From contig CAIVMQ010000079.1 of the NCBI GenBank assembly GCA_903907075.1, positions 1 through 38,977 on the forward strand: a DNA stretch of 38,977 bases, in the 5' to 3' direction. Both the position numbers and the translations under genes were made by a program. Position 1 is the stretch's first letter; each line of letters begins with the position of its first letter. The notes below the pieces were generated by a model. That model worked only from the letters and a program-made list of their open reading frames with translations, was not told where the DNA came from and made no database searches. Shown in pieces: positions 18,031 to 26,911 of this stretch. This DNA comes from an uncultured Bacteroidia bacterium. Lineage in GTDB: Bacteria; Bacteroidota; Bacteroidia; Bacteroidales; Prolixibacteraceae.

Positions 18031-19005
18031 ATGCGCCAACTAAAGAGAGTTCATCCGAAGGAGAAAACTAGTCTCCATTTGCGAAATAAACATCGCGAGC
18101 GATATGATTTTAAACTCTTAATGGATTCGCTTCCTGATCTAAGCACCTTCGTTAAGGTAAATCCGTATGGCGATGAATCAATTGATTTCTTTAATCCGGT
18201 GGCTGTGCGAATGCTTAATACAGCACTACTTAAAAAATATTATTCAATTGATAATTGGAGTATCCCTCCCGGTTATTTATGCCCCCCTATCCCCGGAAGG
18301 GCCGATTATATTCATACTATTGCCGATTTATTAAGTGAATGTAACAATGGCCATGTTCCAATTGGAGATCATATTAAATGTCTTGATATTGGAGTTGGCG
18401 CCAGTTGTATTTACCCGATTATTGGGGTTTCAGAGTATCAATGGTCTTTTACCGGTATCGATATTGATGCTGTTGCACTAGAGTCTGCAATGGGTATTGT
18501 AGACTCCAATTCTCTACTGAAGAACCATGTGCTATTAAGGCTACAGCCTGATTCACGTAATATCTTTAAAGGAATTATTGCCAAGGACGAATATTACGAT
18601 CTTACGATTTGTAACCCTCCTTTTCACGCATCGGCTGCGGAGGCTCAATCGGGAACACGGCGAAAACTTAAGAATCTCGGATCAAAAACATCGGGTGATC
18701 CGATTTTAAACTTTGGCGGACAACAGCACGAATTGTGGTGCGATGGGGGAGAGGCACGGTTTATTCGGGATATGGTGATTCAAAGTAAAGATTTTGCCCA
18801 TCGTTGTTTGTGCTTTTCAACCTTGGTCTCTAAAGAATCAAACCTTAAGAGCATTTATGAGCTGATTGAAAATAGTGGTGCCTCTTTTATCAATACAATT
18901 CCAATGGGGCAGGGGAATAAACAAAGCCGAGTTGTTGCCTGGACTTTTCTCTCTAAATCGGCTCAGCAGGAATGGGTTGACTTACGCTGGAAGATGATTA
19001 AATAA
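18031..19005 (+). CDS. rlmF: 23S rRNA (adenine(1618)-N6)-methyltransferase
   Basis: RlmF methylates adenine 1618 (E. coli numbering) of 23S rRNA. The 324-residue protein carries the family's N-terminal block LHLRNKHRERYDF and LMDSLPDL, a central AdoMet-binding strand CLDIGVGASCIYPI (about residues 117-130), and the N6-adenine methyltransferase catalytic motif NPPF (residues 195-198, context LTICNPPFHAS). The motif GQQHELWCDGGE is also typical of RlmF. It follows pcm by 11 bp. The hairpin about 50 bp downstream may end the transcript. Confidence 0.93.
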   Translation: MRQLKRVHPKEKTSLHLRNKHRERYDFKLLMDSLPDLSTFVKVNPYGDESIDFFNPVAVRMLNTALLKKYYSIDNWSIPPGYLCPPIPGRADYIHTIADLLSECNNGHVPIGDHIKCLDIGVGASCIYPIIGVSEYQWSFTGIDIDAVALESAMGIVDSNSLLKNHVLLRLQPDSRNIFKGIIAKDEYYDLTICNPPFHASAAEAQSGTRRKLKNLGSKTSGDPILNFGGQQHELWCDGGEARFIRDMVIQSKDFAHRCLCFSTLVSKESNLKSIYELIENSGASFINTIPMGQGNKQSRVVAWTFLSKSAQQEWVDLRWKMIK

Positions 19006-19053
19006 TTAGAATAAAATTCGGTCAATACTTTTTATGAGCTTACGTACAATTTT

Positions 19054-19071
19054 GATCTCTAAATAGGGATC
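19054..19071 (+). terminator. Weak terminator candidate after rlmF
   Basis: Arms GATCTCT (19054-19060) and AGGGATC (19065-19071) form a 7-bp stem with one G-U pair and a 4-nt loop, followed by ATTTCTTTGTTC. The stem is short and the T-tract interrupted, so support is limited. Confidence 0.3.
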
Positions 19072-19077
19072 ATTTCT

Positions 19078-19107
19078 TTGTTCTTATAGATACATTTTTT
19101 AACTTCG
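19078..19107 (+). promoter_or_regulatory. Promoter candidate for the MBL-fold gene
   Basis: TTG at 19078-19080 and TAACTTCG at 19100-19107 are 19 bp apart. The -7 element differs from TAnnTTTG at one position (C for T). It would give a leader of about 95 nt before the ATG at 19209. Confidence 0.4.
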
Positions 19108-19208
19108 TGATTCCTTTGTAAAACGCTTTTCCGACTCTCTGGATTGGAGGACATTCTTAGGTAATTAATTATTTTTCAGTCGCTTACTTGTAGTAATTCA
19201 AATCGTTT

Positions 19209-19844
19209 ATGTTTGTCAAAAAATTCACATTTAATCCAGTCGAAGTCAATGCTATTGTGTTATGGGATGAAACATTGGATTGTGTGATTATTGATCCTGC
19301 ATGTTTTTATCCACACGAGGAACAGGAACTACAATCATTTATCGAAATAAACCATTTGAATCCAGTAAGATTGCTAAATACCCACGGCCATTTTGACCAT
19401 TTAATGGGTAATGCATTTGCCGAAAAAACCTGGGGACTGAAAAGTGAAATCCATAAGGCAGATCATTTTTTGGTTGAGCAAGCTGTGAACCAGGCTAAGA
19501 TGTTTGGAATGCCAATGAATAATCCGCCGCTGCCAGGAAGCTACTTTGAAGATGGCGACCTTATTACCTTTGGAAACTCAGTTTTGAAAGTTATTTTCGT
19601 CCCCGGTCATGCTCCTGGTTGTGTAGCCTTTTATTCAGAAGCCGACCAGCTGCTTATCGGTGGCGATATCCTTTTCTATGGATCTGTTGGACGAACAGAT
19701 CTTCCCAATGGAAACCATGATCAACTTATTGCCGGAATTAAAGAGAAATTAATGGTGCTTGATCCAGCAGTTAAAGTTTACTGTGGTCATGGTCCGGAAA
19801 CAACAATTGGGGCAGAAAAAAAGAGTAATCCGTTTTTAATTTAA
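19209..19844 (+). CDS. MBL-fold metallohydrolase (glyoxalase II-like)
   Basis: This 211-residue cytoplasmic protein belongs to the metallo-beta-lactamase fold. The metal ligands are visible: the HxHxDH motif in NTHGHFDHLMGN (about residues 62-69), the third histidine in FVPGHAPGC, the bridging aspartate in LLIGGDILFYGSVGRTDL, and the last histidine in VYCGHGPET. The order and the GRTDL segment are those of the hydroxyacylglutathione hydrolase-like (YcbL-type) subgroup. Such proteins hydrolyse thioesters of glutathione or other thiols, but the substrate here cannot be told. It precedes gcvP by about 90 bp and may be independently transcribed. Confidence 0.88.
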   Translation: MFVKKFTFNPVEVNAIVLWDETLDCVIIDPACFYPHEEQELQSFIEINHLNPVRLLNTHGHFDHLMGNAFAEKTWGLKSEIHKADHFLVEQAVNQAKMFGMPMNNPPLPGSYFEDGDLITFGNSVLKVIFVPGHAPGCVAFYSEADQLLIGGDILFYGSVGRTDLPNGNHDQLIAGIKEKLMVLDPAVKVYCGHGPETTIGAEKKSNPFLI

Positions 19845-19936
19845 GCTTCAATAAAATAATTCAAGAGTTGAAAACTATTGGTTTTTCCTCTTAATACCTT
19901 TAAAAAAAGCAGAATAATTTTAATTATAGATAGAGC

Positions 19937-22801
19937 ATGGCAATAGATAAATTTGTGAGTCGACATATCGGACCGCGTGAAGCGGATATTGTAGAGATGT
20001 TAAAAGTGATTGGTGTTAAATCGCTTGATGAATTAATCGACCAGACGATCCCTTCAAATATACGGCTGGATAAACCTTTAAATCTCCCTAATGGATTAAC
20101 TGAACGGGAGTATTTTCGAAAGATTCTTAAACTTGCAAAAAAGAATAAGGTCTTTAATACCTATATTGGAATGGGTTGGTACGACACCATTACCCCATCG
20201 GTGATCTTACGTAATATTCTTGAAAATCCGGGATGGTACACCTCGTATACCCCTTATCAGGCGGAGATTTCGCAAGGTCGGCTCGAGGCATTATTGAATT
20301 TTCAGACTATGGTTTGCGAGATGACCGCAATGCCGCTGGCAAATGCTTCCCTGCTTGATGAGGCCACTGCCGCAGCTGAGGCGTTGCATATGATGTTTGC
20401 ATTGCGATCGCGTGCTCAGGAGAAGGCTGGTGCCAATGTCTGCTTTATCGATGAATTGATCTGGCCACATACGCTCGATGTGCTTATTACTCGTGCTGAA
20501 CCTCTGGGTATTGAACTGAGAATAGGGAATTTTAAAGAGGCTCAGGCAGATGAAAACTGGTTTGGAGCTATCATCCAATATCCAAATTCCAATGGGGAGA
20601 TTGAAGATTACGCCGGATTTACGCGGTCAGTTCAAGAGAAGGGGGGTAAAGTGGCTGTAGGAACTGATTTACTAGCTCTTGCGTTGCTTACTCCTCCGGG
20701 AGAATGGGGTGCAGATATTGTTTTTGGCTCCTCTCAGCGATTCGGTGTTTCAATGGGCTATGGAGGTCCTATCGCTGCATTTTTCGCCACACGTGATGAT
20801 TTTAAAAGGGATCTTCCTGGACGAATAATTGGTGTTTCGAAAGATGTAAATGGAAAAATTGCATTGCGTATGGCATTGCAGACTCGCGAACAACATATCA
20901 AACGAGAAAAAGCAACATCTAATATTTGCACGGCTCAGGCTCTTTTGGCTACAATGGCCGGAATGTACGCAACTTACCATGGTCCCGAAGGAATTAAAGC
21001 AATCGCCGACAGGGTACATGGCATTGCAACACTACTCGCTGATGAGATCACAAAATTGGGGTATAAACAGGAGAATGCGAATTTCTTCGATACCATCCGA
21101 ATCGATCTACCTCGTCATGTGAAACGTGAAGATATCGAATGGCTCTCAATTGATCTGGAGATGAACTTCCGCTATTTCCCCAATGGACAAGTGGGATTAA
21201 GTATTGATGAAACAACTAATATTGAGGATGTTAACTGGATAACAGAGGTCTTTGCAAAGGCGGCCAATAAACCTGTTCCGCTTTTTACTGCATTGACAGA
21301 AAATAACTCCATCGATCGTGCGTTTATCCGAACCACAAAATATTTAAAGCAGCAAGTTTTTAGTAAATATCGGTCTGAAACAGAGATGGCCCGCTATATT
21401 AAACGGCTCGAGAAAAAAGATATCTCGCTAGTCCATTCGATGATTTCGCTGGGATCGTGTACTATGAAACTAAATTCTGCAACAGAGATGCTTCCTCTTA
21501 GTTGGATCGAATTTAATGGCATTCACCCATTTGTGCCTAAAAATCAGGCAATGGGATATCAAGAGATGATAGAGGAGCTGCGACGTGATTTATCCGAAAT
21601 AACTGGTTTTGCCGATATCTCTCTGCAGCCTAATTCTGGTGCTGCCGGAGAATATACCGGTTTATTGGTTATTCGTGAATATCATAAAACTAGAGGCGAG
21701 GGGCATCGTAATGTTGTTCTAATCCCTTCGTCGGCCCACGGAACAAATCCGGCAAGTGCCGTAATGGCTGGAATGAAAGTGGTGGTTGTGCCATGCGATG
21801 ACTTTGGAAATATTGACGTTGAGGCATTACGCACAAAGGCTGAAGAGTATAAAAATGATCTCTCATGCTTTATGGTTACCTATCCCTCTACACACGGAGT
21901 TTTTGAATCTTCAATAACTGAAATGTGTAGTATCATTCATCAATACGGTGGACAAGTATATATGGATGGAGCCAATATGAATGCCCAGGTAGGGCTTACC
22001 AATCCAAGCCGTATTGGTGCTGATGTGTGCCATCTGAACCTGCATAAGACATTTGCAATTCCGCATGGCGGCGGCGGCCCTGGCGTGGGTCCTGTATGTG
22101 TGGCAAAACATCTTGTTGAGTTCTTACCCACTCACTCAGTGATGAATAACGGCCATGTTGGTATTCATGCTGTTGCGGGTGCCCCATGGGGAAGTGCCTC
22201 TGTATTGACTGTTACTTATGGTTATATTAAGATGCTCGGTACTGACGGCCTTACCGATGCTACTAGAATTGCAATCCTGAATGCCAATTATATCGCTTCT
22301 CGTCTTAAAGACAATTATGGAATTCTTTATACCGGAGAACAGGGACGTGTCGGCCATGAGATGATACTCGAATGCCGTCACCTGAAGATTTCTGCCGGAA
22401 TATCTGAAACTGATATCTCAAAACGTCTCATGGATTATGGGTTTCATGCACCAACACTCTCCTTTCCGGTGCATGGTACACTGATGGTCGAACCAACCGA
22501 GAGCGAATCCAAAGTAGAACTCGATCGCTTTGTCGATACAATGAATGCAATTTTCGACGAGATCAAAGAGGTGGAGAGTGGCATTGCGGATCCAACGGAT
22601 AATGTCTTAATGAATGCTCCACATACCGCTGAGATGCTTACCACCAATGAATGGACTCATGCTTACTCACGCGAAAAAGCTGCATTTCCTCTCGATTGGT
22701 TACGTGAAAATAAATTCTGGGTCCCCGTGGGGCGTGTCGATAACGCCTATGGTGACCGAAATCTTTTCTGTACCTGTGAGCCATTAGAGAGCTATAGCTA
22801 A
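19937..22801 (+). CDS. gcvP: Glycine dehydrogenase (decarboxylating), P protein
   Basis: GcvP is the pyridoxal-phosphate-dependent decarboxylase of the glycine cleavage system; it passes the aminomethyl group to lipoyl-GcvH. The 954-residue protein is the single-chain form, with N- and C-terminal aspartate-aminotransferase-like halves. The N-terminus RHIGPREADIVEML and the block YTPYQAEISQGRLEALLNFQ are typical. The PLP-binding lysine is Lys704 in HLNLHKTFAIPHGGGGPG. The gcvT and gcvH partners are not in this window. The gene is followed by a strong hairpin and then ispE. Confidence 0.97.
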   Translation: MAIDKFVSRHIGPREADIVEMLKVIGVKSLDELIDQTIPSNIRLDKPLNLPNGLTEREYFRKILKLAKKNKVFNTYIGMGWYDTITPSVILRNILENPGWYTSYTPYQAEISQGRLEALLNFQTMVCEMTAMPLANASLLDEATAAAEALHMMFALRSRAQEKAGANVCFIDELIWPHTLDVLITRAEPLGIELRIGNFKEAQADENWFGAIIQYPNSNGEIEDYAGFTRSVQEKGGKVAVGTDLLALALLTPPGEWGADIVFGSSQRFGVSMGYGGPIAAFFATRDDFKRDLPGRIIGVSKDVNGKIALRMALQTREQHIKREKATSNICTAQALLATMAGMYATYHGPEGIKAIADRVHGIATLLADEITKLGYKQENANFFDTIRIDLPRHVKREDIEWLSIDLEMNFRYFPNGQVGLSIDETTNIEDVNWITEVFAKAANKPVPLFTALTENNSIDRAFIRTTKYLKQQVFSKYRSETEMARYIKRLEKKDISLVHSMISLGSCTMKLNSATEMLPLSWIEFNGIHPFVPKNQAMGYQEMIEELRRDLSEITGFADISLQPNSGAAGEYTGLLVIREYHKTRGEGHRNVVLIPSSAHGTNPASAVMAGMKVVVVPCDDFGNIDVEALRTKAEEYKNDLSCFMVTYPSTHGVFESSITEMCSIIHQYGGQVYMDGANMNAQVGLTNPSRIGADVCHLNLHKTFAIPHGGGGPGVGPVCVAKHLVEFLPTHSVMNNGHVGIHAVAGAPWGSASVLTVTYGYIKMLGTDGLTDATRIAILNANYIASRLKDNYGILYTGEQGRVGHEMILECRHLKISAGISETDISKRLMDYGFHAPTLSFPVHGTLMVEPTESESKVELDRFVDTMNAIFDEIKEVESGIADPTDNVLMNAPHTAEMLTTNEWTHAYSREKAAFPLDWLRENKFWVPVGRVDNAYGDRNLFCTCEPLESYS

Positions 22802-22814
22802 GGTTATTTCAACT

Positions 22815-22847
22815 AGCCCTGACAAGGATTCAATCTTTGTCAGGGCT
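22815..22847 (+). terminator. Strong hairpin between gcvP and ispE
   Basis: Arms 22815-22830 (AGCCCTGACAAGGATT) and 22832-22847 (AATCTTTGTCAGGGCT) pair over 16 positions, with one G-U wobble. The loop as drawn is one base, so the top pairs must open. No long T-run follows, so it could stop transcription, protect the gcvP 3' end, or both. It lies only 14 bp after the gcvP stop and 17 bp before the ispE ATG. Confidence 0.6.
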
Positions 22848-22864
22848 TAACTAATATCCAATTT

Positions 22865-23683
22865 ATGGTATTATTTCCCAATGCCAAAATTAACATCGGA
22901 CTGAATATCATCCGCAAACGAGATGATGGTTATCACGACCTTGAGACCGTATATTATCCCATTGGATTAAGAGATGGCCTTGAGTTTATTGAAAACCGCG
23001 TAAAGAAAATCAATCTCTCGAGCTCCGGAATTCAGCTTGAACTTGATTTAGAGCAGAATATAGTCGTTAAGGCTTATCGATTACTGGCTGCCGATTATCC
23101 GTTGCCGGGTCTTGACATTCATATCCATAAGGCTATTCCTTTTGGCGCTGGTCTTGGCGGCGGCTCCTCGGATGCCGCATTTATGTTGAAAGGGATTAAC
23201 ACCTATTTCGATCTTGGGCTTACAGTTATTCAGTTAACAGATTATGCCTTGCAGCTGGGCGCCGATTGTCCGTTTTTTATCGAAAATAAACCCGCCTTTG
23301 CAAGTGGCGCTGGCGAGATTCTTCGTAATATTGATTTATCGTTAAAAGGGTATTGGTTAATCTTACTAAAGCCACCTCGAAGCGTAGCCACGAAAGAGGC
23401 ATTTGCTCGAATAACACCCTCTACTCCTATATTTCATTTATCTGATTCTATTCAGAAACCAGTAGAAAATTGGATGGAGCTCATTCAAAATGATTTTGAG
23501 CCTTCCGTTTTTTCTGCATTCCCGGAGATTGCCCAACTAAAATCCCTGTTTATTAGCCGTGGTGCTATCTATTCAGCAATGTCAGGTAGTGGATCATCGG
23601 TATTGGGATTGTTTAACCACGATCCCGGCTTTGAAAGCTCAGATTTTCCTTTCGGTTATTTTATTTGGAAAGAGACGATTTAA
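22865..23683 (+). CDS. ispE: 4-(cytidine 5'-diphospho)-2-C-methyl-D-erythritol kinase
   Basis: IspE phosphorylates CDP-methylerythritol in the MEP pathway of isoprenoid synthesis. The 272-residue GHMP kinase shows the N-terminal NAKINIGLNI motif with its substrate-binding lysine, the phosphate loop IPFGAGLGGGSSDAAFML (about residues 94-111), the block LGADCPFFIENKPAFASGAGE, and the C-terminal AMSGSGSSVLGLF loop. Isoprenoid precursors from this pathway could feed carotenoid or quinone synthesis, but the carotenoid genes here are about 6 kb away in another unit. It converges on the GH20 gene with a gap of 19 bp. Confidence 0.95.
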   Translation: MVLFPNAKINIGLNIIRKRDDGYHDLETVYYPIGLRDGLEFIENRVKKINLSSSGIQLELDLEQNIVVKAYRLLAADYPLPGLDIHIHKAIPFGAGLGGGSSDAAFMLKGINTYFDLGLTVIQLTDYALQLGADCPFFIENKPAFASGAGEILRNIDLSLKGYWLILLKPPRSVATKEAFARITPSTPIFHLSDSIQKPVENWMELIQNDFEPSVFSAFPEIAQLKSLFISRGAIYSAMSGSGSSVLGLFNHDPGFESSDFPFGYFIWKETI

Positions 23684-23702
23684 ATCTAACCTCCTTGCCA
23701 GC

Positions 23703-25970
23703 CTAATAGATAATCACCTCATCAGTAAATAGAAATCCGTGCTGCCCATTTTTACCAAAAACCCGAACATATCTCGCTTTCTCACCCGTTAAATCAGCTT
23801 CGAAATTCTTTAGCGTAAGTTTTGATTGGGTTAATGGGATATCATTTGTGATTGTTTTTACTTTCCGAAAATCCTTTCCGTTATCAGAAACCGAGATATC
23901 AACGAAATCAGGCATATAAACACCTGGCCCTGTCTGCTGCATAAATGAGATTGTGATACTTTTTAATGCATCGCTCTTCTCAAGGTCTATAGTCACATCC
24001 ATGTCATTGGTGTCGAATCCCTGCCACTCCCCATCGCCATACGTGAGTCCGCCACCGCGGTAACCATTAACCAAAGAGGCCTCTTTATGCGCGGAATAAC
24101 CCTTGCTATATGGGAGGTTGTAGGTCACTTTTTTGCCAATCGCCTTGTGGAAATCAACTGTTAGTTTTGCCGATTTTTCCTTAAGTTCACCATCCTCAAT
24201 GATCGCTGCACAAATCTTCGAAGATCCTGATAACTCAAGACTTCCCTGGTAAAGGTTTGAGGTCTTGGTCGGTTCTGTACCGTCGAGCGTATAGTATATC
24301 GATGGATTTAATAGCTCACTTTTAAAACTTATCAGTGCCTTTTTAGCCTCTGTATTGATTTTTGATTCGATCTCTAATCCATAGGATGGACGGCAGTAAT
24401 TCACATCAAGCCTTTGCAGTAAGCGATAGTGAGCTTGTAATCTAGATTTAAAGTTCGTAAAATCACGTTTTCCCTTCTCAGACCATGTAACCTCTGCCAT
24501 AGCCAGAAGACGCGGATAGGTCATATATTCGAGGTGCTCTATGGAGGAGATATATTCGGTCCAGATATTTGCCTGAGCTCCTAACACATATTTCGCCTTA
24601 TCGGAATCAAGTTCTGCCGGGATAGGTTCATATTGATAGACATTTTCCAAGGTTAGGTATCCACCAATGGCTAACGGTTGGGTTAAGGGATCAGCCTGGT
24701 AGTGATCGAAATAGCAGGTATTCCCAGGCGTCATAATCACATTGTGCCCCATCTTTGCAGCTGTAATGCCCCCTTCTTCACCACGCCACGACATTACTGT
24801 GGCAGCGGGTGCTAGGCCACCTTCAAGGATCTCATCCCAACCCAGTAGCTTTCTCCCTTTGGAGGCTAGAAATTGTTCGATCCGACGCACCCCATAACTT
24901 TGTAACTCCGATTCATTGTTTAGTTTTTCATCTTTAATTCTCTTCTGACACTTTGGACATTTTTTCCATGCCGCCTGATCAGCTTCGTCACCACCAACAT
25001 GGATATACTGAGATGGAAAGATTGCCATAACTTCGGTTAGTACATTTTTCAGAAAAACAAATGTCGAATCATTGCCAAGGCAAAGTTCTCCGTTGGTAAA
25101 CGGTTTGCCTGAGCAAGCAAGATTTGGATAAACAGCAAGAACTTCATCCGAGTGACCAGGCATCTCTATCTCGGGAATAACAGTAATTCCTAGTTGTTTT
25201 GCATAAGCAACGATCTCACGAGCCTGCTTCTGAGTATAGTAACCACCATAACCATTGGGGCTCCCCTCGTCGGAATAATGACGCGGTGTACCCCACCAAT
25301 CCTTCCATATCTTATGTGTCCTGTATGCTGTCTTGGCTGTTAACTCAGGATATTTCTTAATCTCAAGCCTCCACCCCGGACCGTCGGTGAGATGCCAATG
25401 AAAAACATTCATCTTGTAAAGTGCCATCAGATCAAGATAGCGTTTGATATAGTCGGCTGGAAAGAAATGACGCGAAACATCCAACATCACTCCGCGGTAA
25501 CCAAAGCGGGGATGATCGTCAATTTCAGCACATGGAATTTCTCCTTGATTGGGCTGAAGAAGAATTAATTGCATCAATGAATGCATCCCGTTTAAAGCTC
25601 CCGCATTAGTTGCTGCTGAAAGGGTAATCTCTTCGGGTGTAATCACCAGCCGATATCCCATGCTATCGGAAACAGTTTCGCGACCAACCTTAACAAGTTT
25701 TATCTTTGGACCATTAACCTTTTCCAAAACAGAGAATTGGCGAATACTTGCCCCTTTGGATAAAAGTGAGGCAACTCCGCTAAACGAAGGATCACACTGT
25801 ATTCGCGTTGTCGGGACTAACATAAAAACACCTGTATGTTCAACGACTTTTGTAGGTTGAGGAATGATTTCAATTCGAGGTGTCGAAATCTTTACCTGCG
25901 CACTTAACTGAGTAATAAAAACTGCAATTAGCAGCATTAGAAGAAGATGCTTTGATGTTTGGCCTTTCAT
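23703..25970 (-). CDS. Secreted beta-N-acetylhexosaminidase, family GH20
   Basis: This enzyme removes terminal N-acetylglucosamine or N-acetylgalactosamine from glycans by substrate-assisted catalysis. The 755-residue protein has a signal peptide (residues 1-24, cleavage after LSA), an N-terminal GH20b domain (about 30-150), and a GH20 barrel (about 155-500). The catalytic Asp-Glu pair is at 328-329 in HVGGDEADQAAW; the barrel motifs FHWHLTDGPGWR and PEIEMPGHS are present. A chitobiase-type C-terminal domain follows (ISFKSELL...YTLDGTEPT, about 540-610), then a discoidin-like (F5/8 type C) carbohydrate-binding domain (about 625-755). It diverges from the D-Ala-D-Ala dipeptidase gene, so host glycan, chitin or murein fragments are all possible targets. 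Confidence 0.93.
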   Translation of the reverse strand: MKGQTSKHLLLMLLIAVFITQLSAQVKISTPRIEIIPQPTKVVEHTGVFMLVPTTRIQCDPSFSGVASLLSKGASIRQFSVLEKVNGPKIKLVKVGRETVSDSMGYRLVITPEEITLSAATNAGALNGMHSLMQLILLQPNQGEIPCAEIDDHPRFGYRGVMLDVSRHFFPADYIKRYLDLMALYKMNVFHWHLTDGPGWRLEIKKYPELTAKTAYRTHKIWKDWWGTPRHYSDEGSPNGYGGYYTQKQAREIVAYAKQLGITVIPEIEMPGHSDEVLAVYPNLACSGKPFTNGELCLGNDSTFVFLKNVLTEVMAIFPSQYIHVGGDEADQAAWKKCPKCQKRIKDEKLNNESELQSYGVRRIEQFLASKGRKLLGWDEILEGGLAPAATVMSWRGEEGGITAAKMGHNVIMTPGNTCYFDHYQADPLTQPLAIGGYLTLENVYQYEPIPAELDSDKAKYVLGAQANIWTEYISSIEHLEYMTYPRLLAMAEVTWSEKGKRDFTNFKSRLQAHYRLLQRLDVNYCRPSYGLEIESKINTEAKKALISFKSELLNPSIYYTLDGTEPTKTSNLYQGSLELSGSSKICAAIIEDGELKEKSAKLTVDFHKAIGKKVTYNLPYSKGYSAHKEASLVNGYRGGGLTYGDGEWQGFDTNDMDVTIDLEKSDALKSITISFMQQTGPGVYMPDFVDISVSDNGKDFRKVKTITNDIPLTQSKLTLKNFEADLTGEKARYVRVFGKNGQHGFLFTDEVIIY

Positions 25971-26178
25971 AGAATTTAATTTTTATCGTCAGTTTTGATT
26001 AGAAGATTACGAAGATAATAGATTTTACTTATCCACGTAAAGTCGCCTCTAAAAATTAATTGATTAGTTTTATCGTTGTTTAGGGTTTAAGTCTGCGTGT
26101 TTGGGGATTATTAAATGATTATCCATCGATACCTAGGGTTAGGCTATGCTAATTTATTGATTTTTTATATTATTTAGT

Positions 26179-26907
26179 ATGATCAAATTTAAAACGGCTG
26201 TTCTTTTTTCTATATTCCTGATTTCGATAGTGGTTGGAACCAATTCATTTGGTCAGTCGAGTCCGGCAGATCGTAATCCATACCATCTTAAGTTAATCCA
26301 AACGGCTAATAGCTATCAAAGTCAAGTGTTTGAGAATCCTGAAATGGAGATGGTTGAACTGAAAAATAGTATTTCAGATATTAAATTGGATATCAGATAT
26401 GCCACAGCAAATAATTTTACAGGTAAAGTGATCTACGGTTCACCAAGAGCTTTTGCCCGAAAACCTGTAGTAGAGGCACTTCGGAAAATACAAGATTCTT
26501 TGTCGATCTATCACCTTGGATTAAAGATTTATGACAGTTACCGTCCTTATTCTGCTACGCTGCGGTTCTTTGAGGTTTATCCCGATACTAACTTTGTGGC
26601 AAGTCCACGATCGGGTTCGCGCCATAACAGAGGATGTGCAGTAGACCTTACTCTTATTGACAAAAATACGGGAGAGGAGATACCTATGCCAACTGCATTC
26701 GATGATTTTAGTGAGCGGGCACATCCCGATTATCCAAATTTACCCGAGAAGGTTCTGGCCAACCGAAAATTTCTTTTTGGTCTATTTACCCATTTTGGTT
26801 TCAAACACTATCCATCAGAATGGTGGCATTTCGATTTTAACGGTTGGGATAAATATCCACTTATGGATTTATCGTTCGAAGAGTTATCCAAAAATAAGAA
26901 TTTATAG
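26179..26907 (+). CDS. Exported D-alanyl-D-alanine dipeptidase (VanX/DdpX type, M15D)
   Basis: This is a zinc dipeptidase that splits D-Ala-D-Ala and related dipeptides. It has a signal peptide (residues 1-25, ending TNSFG-Q), so it acts in the periplasm. The catalytic set is complete: Arg122 in DSYRPYSAT, His149 and Asp156 in SRHNRGCAVD (zinc ligands), and the base Glu214 with ligand His217 in SEWWHFDF. The conserved DIRYATANNFTGK lies at about 71-83. There are no vanHA-like genes nearby, so vancomycin resistance is not implied; a role in murein dipeptide recycling is more likely. It ends 4 bp before the convergent receptor gene. Confidence 0.92.
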   Translation: MIKFKTAVLFSIFLISIVVGTNSFGQSSPADRNPYHLKLIQTANSYQSQVFENPEMEMVELKNSISDIKLDIRYATANNFTGKVIYGSPRAFARKPVVEALRKIQDSLSIYHLGLKIYDSYRPYSATLRFFEVYPDTNFVASPRSGSRHNRGCAVDLTLIDKNTGEEIPMPTAFDDFSERAHPDYPNLPEKVLANRKFLFGLFTHFGFKHYPSEWWHFDFNGWDKYPLMDLSFEELSKNKNL

Positions 26908-26911
26908 TCCG

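Noticed and set aside
21911..22187. Three overlapping minus-strand reading frames inside gcvP
   Set aside because: They are low-complexity shadows of the conserved glycine-rich PLP region of gcvP with no independent coding signs.
26179..26907. Vancomycin resistance determinant
   Set aside because: The VanX-type dipeptidase stands alone without vanH, vanA-type ligase or vanRS, and carries a signal peptide.
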